16,603 bases of DNA from JAGMDK01 sp023128695. GTDB taxonomy: Bacteria; Planctomycetota; Phycisphaerae; UBA1845; Fen-1342. Below are positions 6,428 to 14,134 of the stretch, piece after piece. The DNA is taken from positions 1 through 16,603 of the forward strand of contig DAOVQG010000068.1 in NCBI GenBank assembly GCA_030628805.1, given 5' to 3'. A program made the translations under genes and the position numbers. Position 1 is the first letter of the stretch, and the number at the start of each line of letters is the position of its first letter. Under the pieces are notes generated by a model. The model was not told where the DNA came from, did not search any database, and was given only the letters and a program-made list of their open reading frames with translations.

Positions 6428-8422
6428 CTACTCGTCGCCTTCGAAGAAGTCACCCTCGTCTTCGTCGTCGAAGAAGCCGCCTTCGTCCTCCTCCGTGAAG
6501 TCGCCCTCGGCTTCGCCTTCGAAGAACACTTCCTCCTCCTCCGTTTCCAGCGGTTCGCCGGTCGGGCCGCCCAGGTGGTTGTAGAAGCGCACGAAAGGCC
6601 GCAGGTAGGGATTGTGCTCCCGCTGGCCGATGGATTCCGTAATGCTCGCCAAGGCGTCGGCCAGAAACTCGCTCGCCCGGTTCTCGTCGAGCCGGGCGGA
6701 CAGATGGTGCACGGCGGCCAGGGCCGCGAGCGGGACCCAGGAAGTGGCCGACGGGGGCGGCGAGAGCCCCTCATAGATTCCGCGCGCCTTGTCCAGGGTA
6801 TCGAGGCCGGCTTTGCGGGCGGCATCAAGCTTATCTTGGTACTGTTCCGCATCGAAGACGAAGTCCGGATTCAGATTGTAGAGCAATTCGGCGTCGTCCA
6901 GCGCTCTTTGACTGCTCTCAACCCGCAGGGCATGGATGCGTCCGGCCAGCACCCGCGCGGCCGCCTCCGCACTCTGTGAGACCTGCAAGAGGTAGGGGTC
7001 CGCCAGGAGGGTTTTCAGCCGATAGTTTTGGCGGTTCGGGTCTCGCTTCTGCTGTAGTTGCTCCGCCGCGCTCCGCCAGGCCTCGGCACCGTCTTGCGCC
7101 AGACCGAAAGCCGAGATCGCCGCCTTGGCCGCCTGCAACGCCTCATCTTCTTTGGCCAACGCCTCCGTTGTCAGGGCTCCAATCTCAGCGCTGACGGTCT
7201 GACGTTGGGTTTCGATCTCGGCCAGCCGGGACCCGTAGCGCCGGGTTTCCGCTTGCGCGTCCTGTCCGGACTTGTTGATGTAGGTGATGCGTGCTTCCAG
7301 CGACTTGTGCGCATCCACCAAGTGGTAGGAACGCTCTTTCGCGGTCGCGAGTTGCCGAAGCATCTCCTCGAGCCCAATGATGGGCTCACCGCCCACGATC
7401 TCGGCCGTGGCCGGGTCGGGCCCGCTCAGCTTCGCGCCGGGCCGGCCGCCGAAACGCAACTCCTGTTCCTGCTCCTGGAGTTCCCGGAGCACGCGGGAGA
7501 GTTCGAGGTAGCGCCGGCGGTACTCGTTGAAACCGTCTTCGCCCTCGTCCCGGCCGGCCTTGAAACCCTTTTCCTCCAGGTCGAGCAGGCGAGCGCGAGC
7601 TTCCTGCATCCTCTGCTGGATGCCCTTTGCGTCTTCTCCTGCTCCTGCACCCCTGCCCTGGAGCGTATCCTCTCTCTCGCGCGCTTGGGCCTCAAGAATC
7701 TCGACGCGCCCGGCTGCTTCATCGCGCAGCGTGGCGATCTCCTCCAGGTCAGCGTGCAAGCCGGCCAAGACCTTGTTCTTGTCCTTGTCCAGCACGTTGA
7801 AGTGCTCCTTGAAGCCCCGGGTGAGCTTCCATTTCGCCCCCAGCTCGAGCAGCTCGGCCTGCTTACGCACTTGCCGGCGGCGCAGCTTCTCGGCCTCGGC
7901 CAACAAGCCGGCCGCCCGTAGATACTCAGCCATCCCGAGCACTTGCGGCACCCCCAGGGCGTTTTGATCCTTGTTCTTGGCGTCTTTGGCGTCGCTGATG
8001 GCTTGGTTCAGAAGCTGGTTGTTCTCATTCAACAGAGTTTGAAACCCGCTGATGGCGCGGTTGACGCCTGCTGTGTTCGCCGCAAACGGCTCGAGTTCCG
8101 GGGCGGGCAGACCGCGTTCCTGGAAGTGGCCCTGGACGGCTCGGATCGTTTCGGAGGACTTGCTGCTGATCTTATTGAGCGTCTCGCTCGCAGCCTCGAC
8201 TGCCGCGGCGAGGTCTGCCTCCTTCATGGCCGCCGGGTCGGCCAGCTTGTCCACGCGCGGCAGCGTTACGCTCACGCGGGCCAGCTCCCGCCGCGCCAGT
8301 TCGGCCCGTTCCTGGGCCTGTTCCGCGGTTTTCCGGCCGGAGGAACGCAGCGTGGGGGCGAACACGCCGGCGGCAATAATCACGACCGCAAGGGCGATGC
8401 CGACGATCACGGGGGGTTTCAC
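6428..8422 (-). CDS. Membrane-anchored coiled-coil protein with acidic Phe-rich tail
   Basis: I do not recognise a named family. The 664-residue product begins with a single hydrophobic segment (residues 3-20, PPVIVGIALAVVIIAAGVFA), an uncleaved anchor or signal. Long Glu/Arg/Ala/Gln-rich stretches follow, which look like coiled coil or helical repeats over about residues 25-530. A Pro-rich hinge (LSPPPSATSW) leads to a helical segment. The last ~39 residues are extremely acidic with repeated Phe pairs (EEVFFEGEAEGDF, GGFFDDEDEGDFFEGDE). The GTG at 8422 is preferred over the GTG at 8443 because GGAGG (8429-8433) sits six bases upstream of it. Topology suggests a large extracytoplasmic or cytoplasmic rod tethered to the inner membrane. 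The stop codon lies only ~20 bases from the transposase remnant on the other strand, so its 3' neighbourhood has been rearranged. Confidence 0.8.
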   Translation of the reverse strand: MKPPVIVGIALAVVIIAAGVFAPTLRSSGRKTAEQAQERAELARRELARVSVTLPRVDKLADPAAMKEADLAAAVEAASETLNKISSKSSETIRAVQGHFQERGLPAPELEPFAANTAGVNRAISGFQTLLNENNQLLNQAISDAKDAKNKDQNALGVPQVLGMAEYLRAAGLLAEAEKLRRRQVRKQAELLELGAKWKLTRGFKEHFNVLDKDKNKVLAGLHADLEEIATLRDEAAGRVEILEAQAREREDTLQGRGAGAGEDAKGIQQRMQEARARLLDLEEKGFKAGRDEGEDGFNEYRRRYLELSRVLRELQEQEQELRFGGRPGAKLSGPDPATAEIVGGEPIIGLEEMLRQLATAKERSYHLVDAHKSLEARITYINKSGQDAQAETRRYGSRLAEIETQRQTVSAEIGALTTEALAKEDEALQAAKAAISAFGLAQDGAEAWRSAAEQLQQKRDPNRQNYRLKTLLADPYLLQVSQSAEAAARVLAGRIHALRVESSQRALDDAELLYNLNPDFVFDAEQYQDKLDAARKAGLDTLDKARGIYEGLSPPPSATSWVPLAALAAVHHLSARLDENRASEFLADALASITESIGQREHNPYLRPFVRFYNHLGGPTGEPLETEEEEVFFEGEAEGDFTEEDEGGFFDDEDEGDFFEGDE

Positions 8423-8543
8423 GTCATTCCTCCGTGTGTACACCCAACCTGCTCCCGTGCTCCGGCTTACGAAGATGGAGCCTCGGGACTGGCGGATTCA
8501 TGTATTGTCCCATAGGGCTGTGTACCCGCGGCGGGGGCCGCTG

Positions 8544-9830
8544 TCAATTGGAGCTTCCCGGCTTCATGGGGTGAGTGTCAGGAAAGTGGCTAAACCGGTG
8601 GGTCGGCCCTCCGCGGCCGCCATCGATCCGTACTGGCGGGCACGGAGGCCCGCCCCACCCACTATATTGACGCTCACCCGGCTTCAGGCCGCCTCCGTCG
8701 GTCCCGGGCAGTTCGGCGGGTCTGTCAGAAGAGGGTATGAGCGACGCCTCGGCCCATGATCGCCATCGATCGTTGGACCCAGCCCCCTGCAAGCGACCCG
8801 CTCGGTCGATCACGAACACACATGGCAGGCGTCGGACACCCCACATCCGCACGAACTCGTTACCCCAGCCCAGCCCGTCGTTGTATTGCGGCCAAGCGAT
8901 ACCCAATTCACGAGCCGCAAACGCCATCTTTTCAGGACTTTCGTCCAGGCTGACGCCGACGACATGCACGGAGGGATGAGCCCGGCGAAATTGCTCCACC
9001 TCTTGCACTCGGCGACGGGCGGACTCGTCATAGCCGGCCCAGACGACGATCAATACCGGCTGTCCCAAGTGCTTACGGGTGTCAAGGGCCCGCCCGTCCG
9101 TGGTTCGACACGACAGCCAGAATGGCCGGCCGACCGACTCCGTGCGGTTCCTGGCCGCCTGGAGCGCTCTGGTCACGGCGTGGCTCGGGAAGTGCTCTCT
9201 GAGGTGCGCGAGAATGGCGTGCTGAGCCCCGCGGTCAACTCGCCGAGCAGCATCTTCATAGAGTAGCGTGGCCAGCCGGGGCACGTGACGGCTGGAGGGG
9301 TAGTGCTGGATGTAGCGGCGGTAAGCGGCCAGCAAAGCGGCATCCGGGGCGCTGAAGGGGGCAGACGTCGGTTGATCGGTCGCGGGGACTGTGGTCGCCG
9401 AGGTCTCGAAACGCCGGCAAATGATCTGCCAAAATGCCGCCTCGTGTTCCGCGACCTCGCTCGGCGGGGAACGCAAGTACTCCGCCACCCGTTCGCACAG
9501 CGGGTTGAGGTCCTTCCCGCGGAGCGTGCCGAGCTCGAACAGCGTGGCCAGTTCTATCCGGATGGCCTCGTCGCGGTGGGCGCCGCCGGGGTAGAGTGTC
9601 AGGTAGAGGCGGACTTTCTCGCTCAGGGCCAGGCGCTGCCGCTCGGCGGCCTTGAACCACTCCTCGTAGGGTTGCATTGCGGGCACGGCTTGTTCGAGGG
9701 CCGTGATCCGCCGCCAGAGGTCGGCTTCCTGGGTGGTGATGGTCGCCCGGGTGGTCGGGTGGTTCGGCGGCGGTTCCGCCTGGCTCGGTAAGGCAGCCGC
9801 CAAGGTCACCGCCAGGAGAGCTATGTACAT
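8544..9830 (-). CDS. Exported TlpA/thioredoxin-fold protein lacking the CXXC motif
   Basis: The 428-residue product has a signal peptide (MYIALLAVTLAAALPSQA, cleavage after residue 18) and a TPR-like helical region (about 35-225, with LYLTLYPGGAHRDEA and RYIQHYPSSRHVPRLATLLY). A thioredoxin-like domain of the TlpA/AhpC-TSA type follows at about 234-350 (GRPF-L--TDGR, VLIVVWAGYDES, VVGVSLDE, GVRRLPCVFVIDRAGRL). The place of the WCxxC redox pair is occupied by WAGYDESA (264-271), so both cysteines are missing, while the cis-Pro (P336) is kept. A redox role is therefore unlikely; binding or structural use is possible. The start at 9830 is chosen for the signal peptide although its Shine-Dalgarno is weak. 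The C-terminal ~75 residues are low-complexity and include a GGCGGGC repeat copy, so the original stop was probably lost. Confidence 0.78.
   Translation of the reverse strand: MYIALLAVTLAAALPSQAEPPPNHPTTRATITTQEADLWRRITALEQAVPAMQPYEEWFKAAERQRLALSEKVRLYLTLYPGGAHRDEAIRIELATLFELGTLRGKDLNPLCERVAEYLRSPPSEVAEHEAAFWQIICRRFETSATTVPATDQPTSAPFSAPDAALLAAYRRYIQHYPSSRHVPRLATLLYEDAARRVDRGAQHAILAHLREHFPSHAVTRALQAARNRTESVGRPFWLSCRTTDGRALDTRKHLGQPVLIVVWAGYDESARRRVQEVEQFRRAHPSVHVVGVSLDESPEKMAFAARELGIAWPQYNDGLGWGNEFVRMWGVRRLPCVFVIDRAGRLQGAGSNDRWRSWAEASLIPSSDRPAELPGTDGGGLKPGERQYSGWGGPPCPPVRIDGGRGGPTHRFSHFPDTHPMKPGSSN
8633..8660. repeat. GGCGGGC hairpin repeat inside the 3' end of the TlpA-like gene
   Basis: The sequence CTGGCGGGCACGGAGGCCCG followed by CCCCACCC matches the repeats at 92-116 and 142-168 in layout (palindromic GCGGGC/GCCCGC arms, then a CCACCC tail). 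On the minus strand it is read as GWGGPPCPPV near the C-terminus of the TlpA-like protein. Confidence 0.75.
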
Positions 9831-9934
9831 CTTTAGCCGACGGATCACTGTTATCCCAAGTCGGAATGACGAATTCAAGCGCCCGCTACTCCGGTACCTT
9901 TCCCGCAACGGTCCAGACCCTTTCCCCCGAGCGA

Positions 9935-10633
9935 TTACCAATGCGACCAGTCGTCGACGCGAAGTACGATCAGATAGAGCACCAGGTTCGTGACCGCGTG
10001 CAGCAGCACCAGGCAAAGGATGCTCCGGGTCCAGTAGAATACCAGGTTGAAGGCCATCCAGCACAGTATGCTGACGCCCCAGTTGTCGGGGTGTTGCAGC
10101 GTGGAGATCAAAGAGGTCCCCAGGAACGAGAGCCAGGTAAATTTTCCAAGCGGCACCCGCTCAAAGTTGTGCCAATCAATCAGCACCCGCAGCAGGAACG
10201 CCCGCCAAAAGAGCTCTTCGACGACCGGGACGGCGGTGACGGCCACGGTCATCCGCGTCCCCCAGGTGGTCCAGAAGAGCGTGCCGGCACCGAGGGCGTC
10301 GCGTGGGTCGAGCGTGGTTTTTTCGCCGGGGAACAGCGGCAGCCGGCCGGGGAGGCCGAGGTCGTCAAACAGGGTTTGCCCGACGACCCAGCCCCAGCCG
10401 GCCAGAACGCCTCCAATGATCGCGATCGGCCAGTGCGGTCGGCCCCAGGGCGGCAGATGGCGGCGAAAAACCCAAACCGCCGCCAATGATACGACACCTC
10501 GAAGGGCGATCGTCGCCGGCTGCCAGGTTTCCGGGAGCGTGTGCGTGAGGCCGAGCAACGCCAAATAGGTCATCAGCGGCGCCATCAGGACGACGTCGTG
10601 GCGTGACGCGGCCCAGCGGTCAAGGGACCCCAT
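9935..10633 (-). CDS. CPBP/CAAX-like intramembrane protease, exosortase-associated type
   Basis: The 232-residue multi-pass membrane protein carries the three CPBP (ABI, PF02517-like) motifs in order. VVEELFWRAFLLR contains the EExxxR glutamates and Arg, STLQHPDNWG the first His, and LLHAVTNL the His/Asn pair. The family comprises membrane metal-independent glutamic proteases related to eukaryotic Rce1. The FWRAFLLR wording and overall length resemble the subfamily often found with exosortase/PEP-CTERM systems in Planctomycetota, but no exosortase lies in this window. The ATG at 10633 is chosen by eye. Upstream in-frame starts exist: GTG at 10645, GTG at 10672 with GGAG just before it, and TTG at 10690. 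None has a decisive ribosome site. The TlpA-like gene starts 104 bases downstream on the same strand, so co-transcription is possible. Confidence 0.85.
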   Translation of the reverse strand: MGSLDRWAASRHDVVLMAPLMTYLALLGLTHTLPETWQPATIALRGVVSLAAVWVFRRHLPPWGRPHWPIAIIGGVLAGWGWVVGQTLFDDLGLPGRLPLFPGEKTTLDPRDALGAGTLFWTTWGTRMTVAVTAVPVVEELFWRAFLLRVLIDWHNFERVPLGKFTWLSFLGTSLISTLQHPDNWGVSILCWMAFNLVFYWTRSILCLVLLHAVTNLVLYLIVLRVDDWSHW

Positions 10634-10690
10634 CAGTTCGCTCACCGCGCGAGTTGTAGTGCTCCCGGGCACGATACTCCATCCAGACAA

Positions 10691-11170
10691 GCAATATCCT
10701 GATCACGCTGGTGCGAAATTCCTATCTCGCACCCGAGCCCGCGGGAATCCATTCCCGCTTCCGCGATCAAGCGGGAGAGGCACTATAACGGGCCGAGCCT
10801 GGGATCAAAAGAATTCAGAAGGCCTGGATCGAGCTATATCACCGTGCGCAATCACGCGACGGTATCAGAGCCCTCAGAGCGGGCTTCGCCCGCAACCCAA
10901 GCGCGTCCGATGGGTGGCACGGCCGTGTCGGCCGTGAATACATGCGATCCGCACACGGCTGACACAGCCGTGCCACCCCCCATCAGTCCCCCGCCCCACC
11001 TGCAAACTTGGGCCGCACTCACGTGCGAGCCGCAGACAGATCGGCTATCCTGTCCCGCACCGGGCCGCGGGCGACTAACCCCGGTCGCGGAGGGTTGTCC
11101 AAGCTGTATGCCAGCCCGGCCGAACGTGCGGCCGGGGCTTGACACCGAAAGTCTACATGAGGATACGACC
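10691..11170. other. Divergent intergenic region packed with hairpins
   Basis: No gene is seen in these 480 bases between the divergent protease and LPP20-like genes. The region holds perfect or near-perfect hairpins: GTGCGA/TCGCAC at 10711-10732, GCGGGAATCCATTCCCGC at 10741-10758, GCGGGCTTCGCCCGC at 10879-10893, a 65-base palindrome at 10913-10977 and AGCCCGGCC/GGCCGGGGCT at about 11113-11140. It must also hold the promoters of both flanking genes, but I cannot pick out a convincing -10/-35 pair. Confidence 0.65.
10913..10977. repeat. 65-base palindromic repeat, copy 1
   Basis: Arms beginning GGTGGCACGGCCGTGTCGGC and ending ACAGCCGTGCCACC pair over about 24 bases, with two positions that are G-U in one strand's transcript or C-A in the other. 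A second copy lies at 16432-16496. The copies are identical except for four changes, all confined to the ~11 bases at the hairpin apex. Confidence 0.9.
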
Positions 11171-12484
11171 ATGCGCAAACCGCAAGTGATCCTGCTGGGG
11201 GCGTGGCTGTTAGTGGGAATGATGTCGGCGGGGGCTCAGGATGTCTCCAAAGAGAAACAAAAGCTCCTGGCGAAGCGGGCCGCGGAGGCCGACGCCTACC
11301 GCAAACTGGCCGAGGCGGTCTACGGCCTGCAAATCGACTCGCGTACCTACGTGAAGGATTTCGTCGCCGAATCCGACGAGATCCGCACCGATGTGGATTC
11401 ATTCGTCAAGGGTATCCGTCTCGGCCGGCCGACCTGGTACGACGACGGCTCGTGCGAAATCCCGGCGGAAGTGACCGTCGCGAAGGTGGTCGAGACGCTG
11501 CGCTCGGCCCACGACCGGCACTACACGGGCCATAGCATCAAGACCAGTGATATTGAATCAATCACTCGCCGCACTGAGAAGAAGGTGATCAAGGCGATCG
11601 GGATGGGGGCCCCGCGGGAGGACCTGCCGCCGGAGCTGCCGATCGGAGCGTTGGAGATTCTGGGTCCGCCGCCGAGCGATCTGCCCACGCCGCCGATCCC
11701 GGATATTTGGCGACAGGCCGGGGCGCGAGCCCGGCTGATGGCGATTCGGGCCGCGCGGGTGGACGCGATTCGCAAGCTGGCCGAGCGAATCAAGGGTCTG
11801 CGGCTGACGTCCCGGACCCAGGTGCGGGACTTCGTCGTGGAAAGCGATGAGATCACCACGGAATTGAATACGAACCTGGCCAGCGCCGGCGAGGAAGTCG
11901 GTCATCCCTATCTGCATCATGATGAGCTGATCGCCGAGGTAACGCTGCGACTCTCGACCGAGCAGGTCATCACCACGGTCAAGAAGCTGCACAGCCGCTA
12001 TTACGAGGGCGACGACATCCAGGGGCACGATATCGAGGACATCGTCAAGACCGTGGTGAAGAAGGACTTCGAGGGGACCGGCACAGGCGTGCCGCCGGAG
12101 AAGTACCTCCAATCGTACGCCCAGAAAGCCCAGGTAACGCTGCCGGAGTGGTCGCTGGGACGGATCACGGCCGTGGGAATGGGCACCGACCCGGCGTTCG
12201 ACACGCCCCAGGGACGCCTGAAGGCCGCCCGGGCGGCGGAGGTCGATGCGAAGCGCAAGCTCGTCGAGCAGATTTATGGCATGCGGATTATGGCCGAGAC
12301 CTCGGTCCGCGATTTCGTCGCCGAGTATGATCACGTGGAAACGCTTGTTGATGCCTTCGTGGTGGACGCCGTGGTCGTCGGCACTGATTTCGGCGCCGAC
12401 ACAGCCACCGTGACCGTCGCGATCCCCGGTTTGCGGGTCTGGGAGGTTATCAACCAGGAGATCAGGCGGCAGGAAAGGCAGTAG
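11171..12484 (+). CDS. Exported protein with three LPP20-like domains
   Basis: The 437-residue product has a signal peptide (residues 1-22, ending MMSAGAQ) and three copies of an LPP20-like domain at about 34-118, 190-279 and 353-430. Each opens with A-RAA--DA-RKL-E-I-GL, continues ---T-V-DFV-ES-DE---, and closes with a beta-rich segment and an amphipathic helix (VVETLRSAHDRHY, VITTVKKLHSRYY, VWEVINQEI). The third copy is the most diverged at its end. LPP20-type domains occur in secreted proteins and lipoproteins such as Helicobacter Lpp20 and are distantly akin to FlgT and TolB/CsgG N-terminal folds. Their role in Planctomycetota is unclear; envelope or surface scaffolding is a guess. GAGGA at 11159-11163 lies seven bases before the ATG. 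It heads a same-strand run of four exported proteins. Confidence 0.85.
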   Translation: MRKPQVILLGAWLLVGMMSAGAQDVSKEKQKLLAKRAAEADAYRKLAEAVYGLQIDSRTYVKDFVAESDEIRTDVDSFVKGIRLGRPTWYDDGSCEIPAEVTVAKVVETLRSAHDRHYTGHSIKTSDIESITRRTEKKVIKAIGMGAPREDLPPELPIGALEILGPPPSDLPTPPIPDIWRQAGARARLMAIRAARVDAIRKLAERIKGLRLTSRTQVRDFVVESDEITTELNTNLASAGEEVGHPYLHHDELIAEVTLRLSTEQVITTVKKLHSRYYEGDDIQGHDIEDIVKTVVKKDFEGTGTGVPPEKYLQSYAQKAQVTLPEWSLGRITAVGMGTDPAFDTPQGRLKAARAAEVDAKRKLVEQIYGMRIMAETSVRDFVAEYDHVETLVDAFVVDAVVVGTDFGADTATVTVAIPGLRVWEVINQEIRRQERQ

Positions 12485-12545
12485 GAGATACTGCGGCAGG
12501 ACATACTATTGCTGTGTGGCACAGGCTTTCAACAAGGAGTCGGAC

Positions 12546-12710
12546 ATGCTCAGGATGTACCGCCGAATGGGACCATTGCTCTGCGGGCTATTCGCCCTGA
12601 TGCTGCTGGTCGGATGTGCGGAGAACGAACGCCGCAAGGTGACCGTCACGGAAGAGCAACACGAGGGCGAAGTGCGGGAGGTCTCGCCCGGAGAGATGGT
12701 CGTCGAGTAG
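12546..12710 (+). CDS. Small lipoprotein
   Basis: The 54-residue product starts MLRMYRRMGPLLCGLFALML and has a lipobox (LVGC), predicting signal peptidase II cleavage and lipidation of Cys25. The mature part is only ~30 residues, acidic and ends VREVSPGEMVVE. The start is fixed by AAGGAG (12534-12539) six bases upstream, which rules out the longer reading from 12516. Similar tiny lipoproteins with a 'PGEMVVE'-like end are, as far as I recall, common in Planctomycetota, often near LPP20-like genes; I could not verify this. Its place between two LPP20-like genes suggests a partner or membrane tether for them. Confidence 0.72.
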   Translation: MLRMYRRMGPLLCGLFALMLLVGCAENERRKVTVTEEQHEGEVREVSPGEMVVE

Positions 12711-12747
12711 TGCTTGCCCGAAGAGCGCCTAACGCAACCCCCCGTGA

Positions 12748-12801
12748 AGAGCCGCGGGCTTTAGCCTGCGCGGGGCCGCGCAGACTGAAGTCCGCGGCTC
12801 T
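12748..12801. repeat. 54-base hairpin repeat between lipoprotein and second LPP20-like gene
   Basis: The arms run AGAGCCGCGGGCTTTAGCCT from the left and GACTGAAGTCCGCGGCTCT from the right. They pair over 26 bases with a two-base centre, and the three mismatched positions are all G-U or C-A type. No T-run follows, so it is not a canonical terminator. GCGGACTTCAGTCCGCG-type palindromes are familiar dispersed repeats of such genomes. Confidence 0.8.
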
Positions 12802-12832
12802 GCGAGTCTTGTTATCGTCATTTAAGGGAACC

Positions 12833-14134
12833 ATGCACCTTACACGCGGAGTAGTGGCCGGTGTATCTGTGTGGGCCGGCGTTGGCGCGCTGCTCTGGTT
12901 CTTTACGCTGGTGCCGGCGAGCGCACAGACCGCCGCGTGGCCCTCGGCTGCGCAGCAGAAGGTTCTTCAGCAGGTGGCGTTGGGCCAGGCTCGAACCGAG
13001 CTGTTTGCTCGGCTGCGAGCCCTGCCGGCGGGACGGGACGTGACCGTCGGTGACTGGCTCTCAGGCGACATCGAGCGGGAGCGAGCCCTGCGATTGTGGC
13101 TCCGAAAACAGCCGCGGCGGGGCAGCCCGCGGCTCTACTCCGACGGCGTGTGCGAGGTAGATGCGAGCATTCAGCCGGAGGAGTTGCGGGAAGAACTGCT
13201 GCGGCTGCTGGAAGACTATACCACGCCGGCTACATCACCTGGAGTTGACTCGCGTAGCATCAAGGGCCTCGCGCGGCGTTGGCCGATGGTGTGGGCCACC
13301 GGCCGAGCGCTGCTGTCGCGGCACGCCCGGCCCGACCGCGCACCTGGATGGGAAGACGTGACCAGTGAAGGGCTCGTGCTGGCCCGGCGGGCCGCCGAAG
13401 CCGACGCCTACCATGCCCTGCTGGAGGAAGCGGGGCGCTTGATGGTCTCGGATAACCGGCGATTACGCGAGTTTCTCCAAGCCGACGACGCGGTCCGCGC
13501 CGCGGTGCGGGAAGCCTTGCGGCGACAGGCCGCGGTCAAAGTGGAGTATGAGCCGGATCAAGTGGCGGTTGCCAGAGTCCGCATCGGCCTGAGAGAGCTG
13601 CTGCGGATCCTGACGCGCGTGCACGAGGAGCACTACCGGGGCGACCAATTCGAGGTGGCGGATTTTCGCGAGATGAGGCTCCGGGCCGCTTGGGATGAAC
13701 TGACTGCCAGCGGGTTGGCCCAGCCGCCGCCGCGTACGATTCTGCGAAATCGCTATGAGCCGATCGAGTACAACACGCCGAGCTGGGCGACGGAAACGGT
13801 CAGCGCCGCCGGCCGATATGAACCCGTCGATGGCGAGTCGCCGGACGAGGCGGCGAAAGTCGCCGCGGCCCGGCTCGACGCCCTTGATAATCTACGGCGT
13901 AAGGTTGAGCAACTGGTGATCCAGAAGGGAGTCACGGTCGGCGAATACCTTGGATATCACCAGGACCTGAAGGGCGACGTGGTGCTTTTCCTGAGCGGAG
14001 CACGTCCCGCTGGCCGTCCGCGCGCTCTTCCCGCCGGCGGGGTGGAAGTCAAGGTGGAATTGCCGCTGTTACGCCTGTGGGAGATCGTACGGCGAAAGAT
14101 GAAGCAGGAAGAGGTCGAGCCGCCGACCGAGTAG
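12833..14134 (+). CDS. Exported protein with three diverged LPP20-like domains
   Basis: The 433-residue product has a signal peptide (residues 1-31, ending VPASAQ). Like the gene two places upstream it has three repeats, more diverged, at about 48-130, 182-268 and 340-420. The middle copy shows ARRAAEADAYHALLEEAGRL and a terminal ILTRVHEEHYRGDQFE closely parallel to KLHSRYYEGDDIQ in the first protein. The first copy has lost the RAAE signature (GQARTELFARL) but keeps LYSDGVCEVDASI, matching WYDDGSCEIPAEV of the neighbour. This points to ancient duplication of the whole three-domain gene. AAGGG (12824-12828) precedes the ATG. Localisation is extracytoplasmic; the function is unknown and no catalytic residues are evident. 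Confidence 0.8.
   Translation: MHLTRGVVAGVSVWAGVGALLWFFTLVPASAQTAAWPSAAQQKVLQQVALGQARTELFARLRALPAGRDVTVGDWLSGDIERERALRLWLRKQPRRGSPRLYSDGVCEVDASIQPEELREELLRLLEDYTTPATSPGVDSRSIKGLARRWPMVWATGRALLSRHARPDRAPGWEDVTSEGLVLARRAAEADAYHALLEEAGRLMVSDNRRLREFLQADDAVRAAVREALRRQAAVKVEYEPDQVAVARVRIGLRELLRILTRVHEEHYRGDQFEVADFREMRLRAAWDELTASGLAQPPPRTILRNRYEPIEYNTPSWATETVSAAGRYEPVDGESPDEAAKVAAARLDALDNLRRKVEQLVIQKGVTVGEYLGYHQDLKGDVVLFLSGARPAGRPRALPAGGVEVKVELPLLRLWEIVRRKMKQEEVEPPTE

Noticed and set aside
10610..10685. Short minus-strand frame reading MEYRAREHYNSRGERTDGVP upstream of the CAAX protease
   Set aside because: It is only 20 codons, overlaps the protease start in another frame, and has no supporting evidence.
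11139..11167. TTGACA at 11139-11144 as a -35 box for the first LPP20-like gene
   Set aside because: The matching -10 at 16-18 bases (GATACG) is poor and would start transcription inside the coding region, although a good Shine-Dalgarno exists upstream of the ATG.
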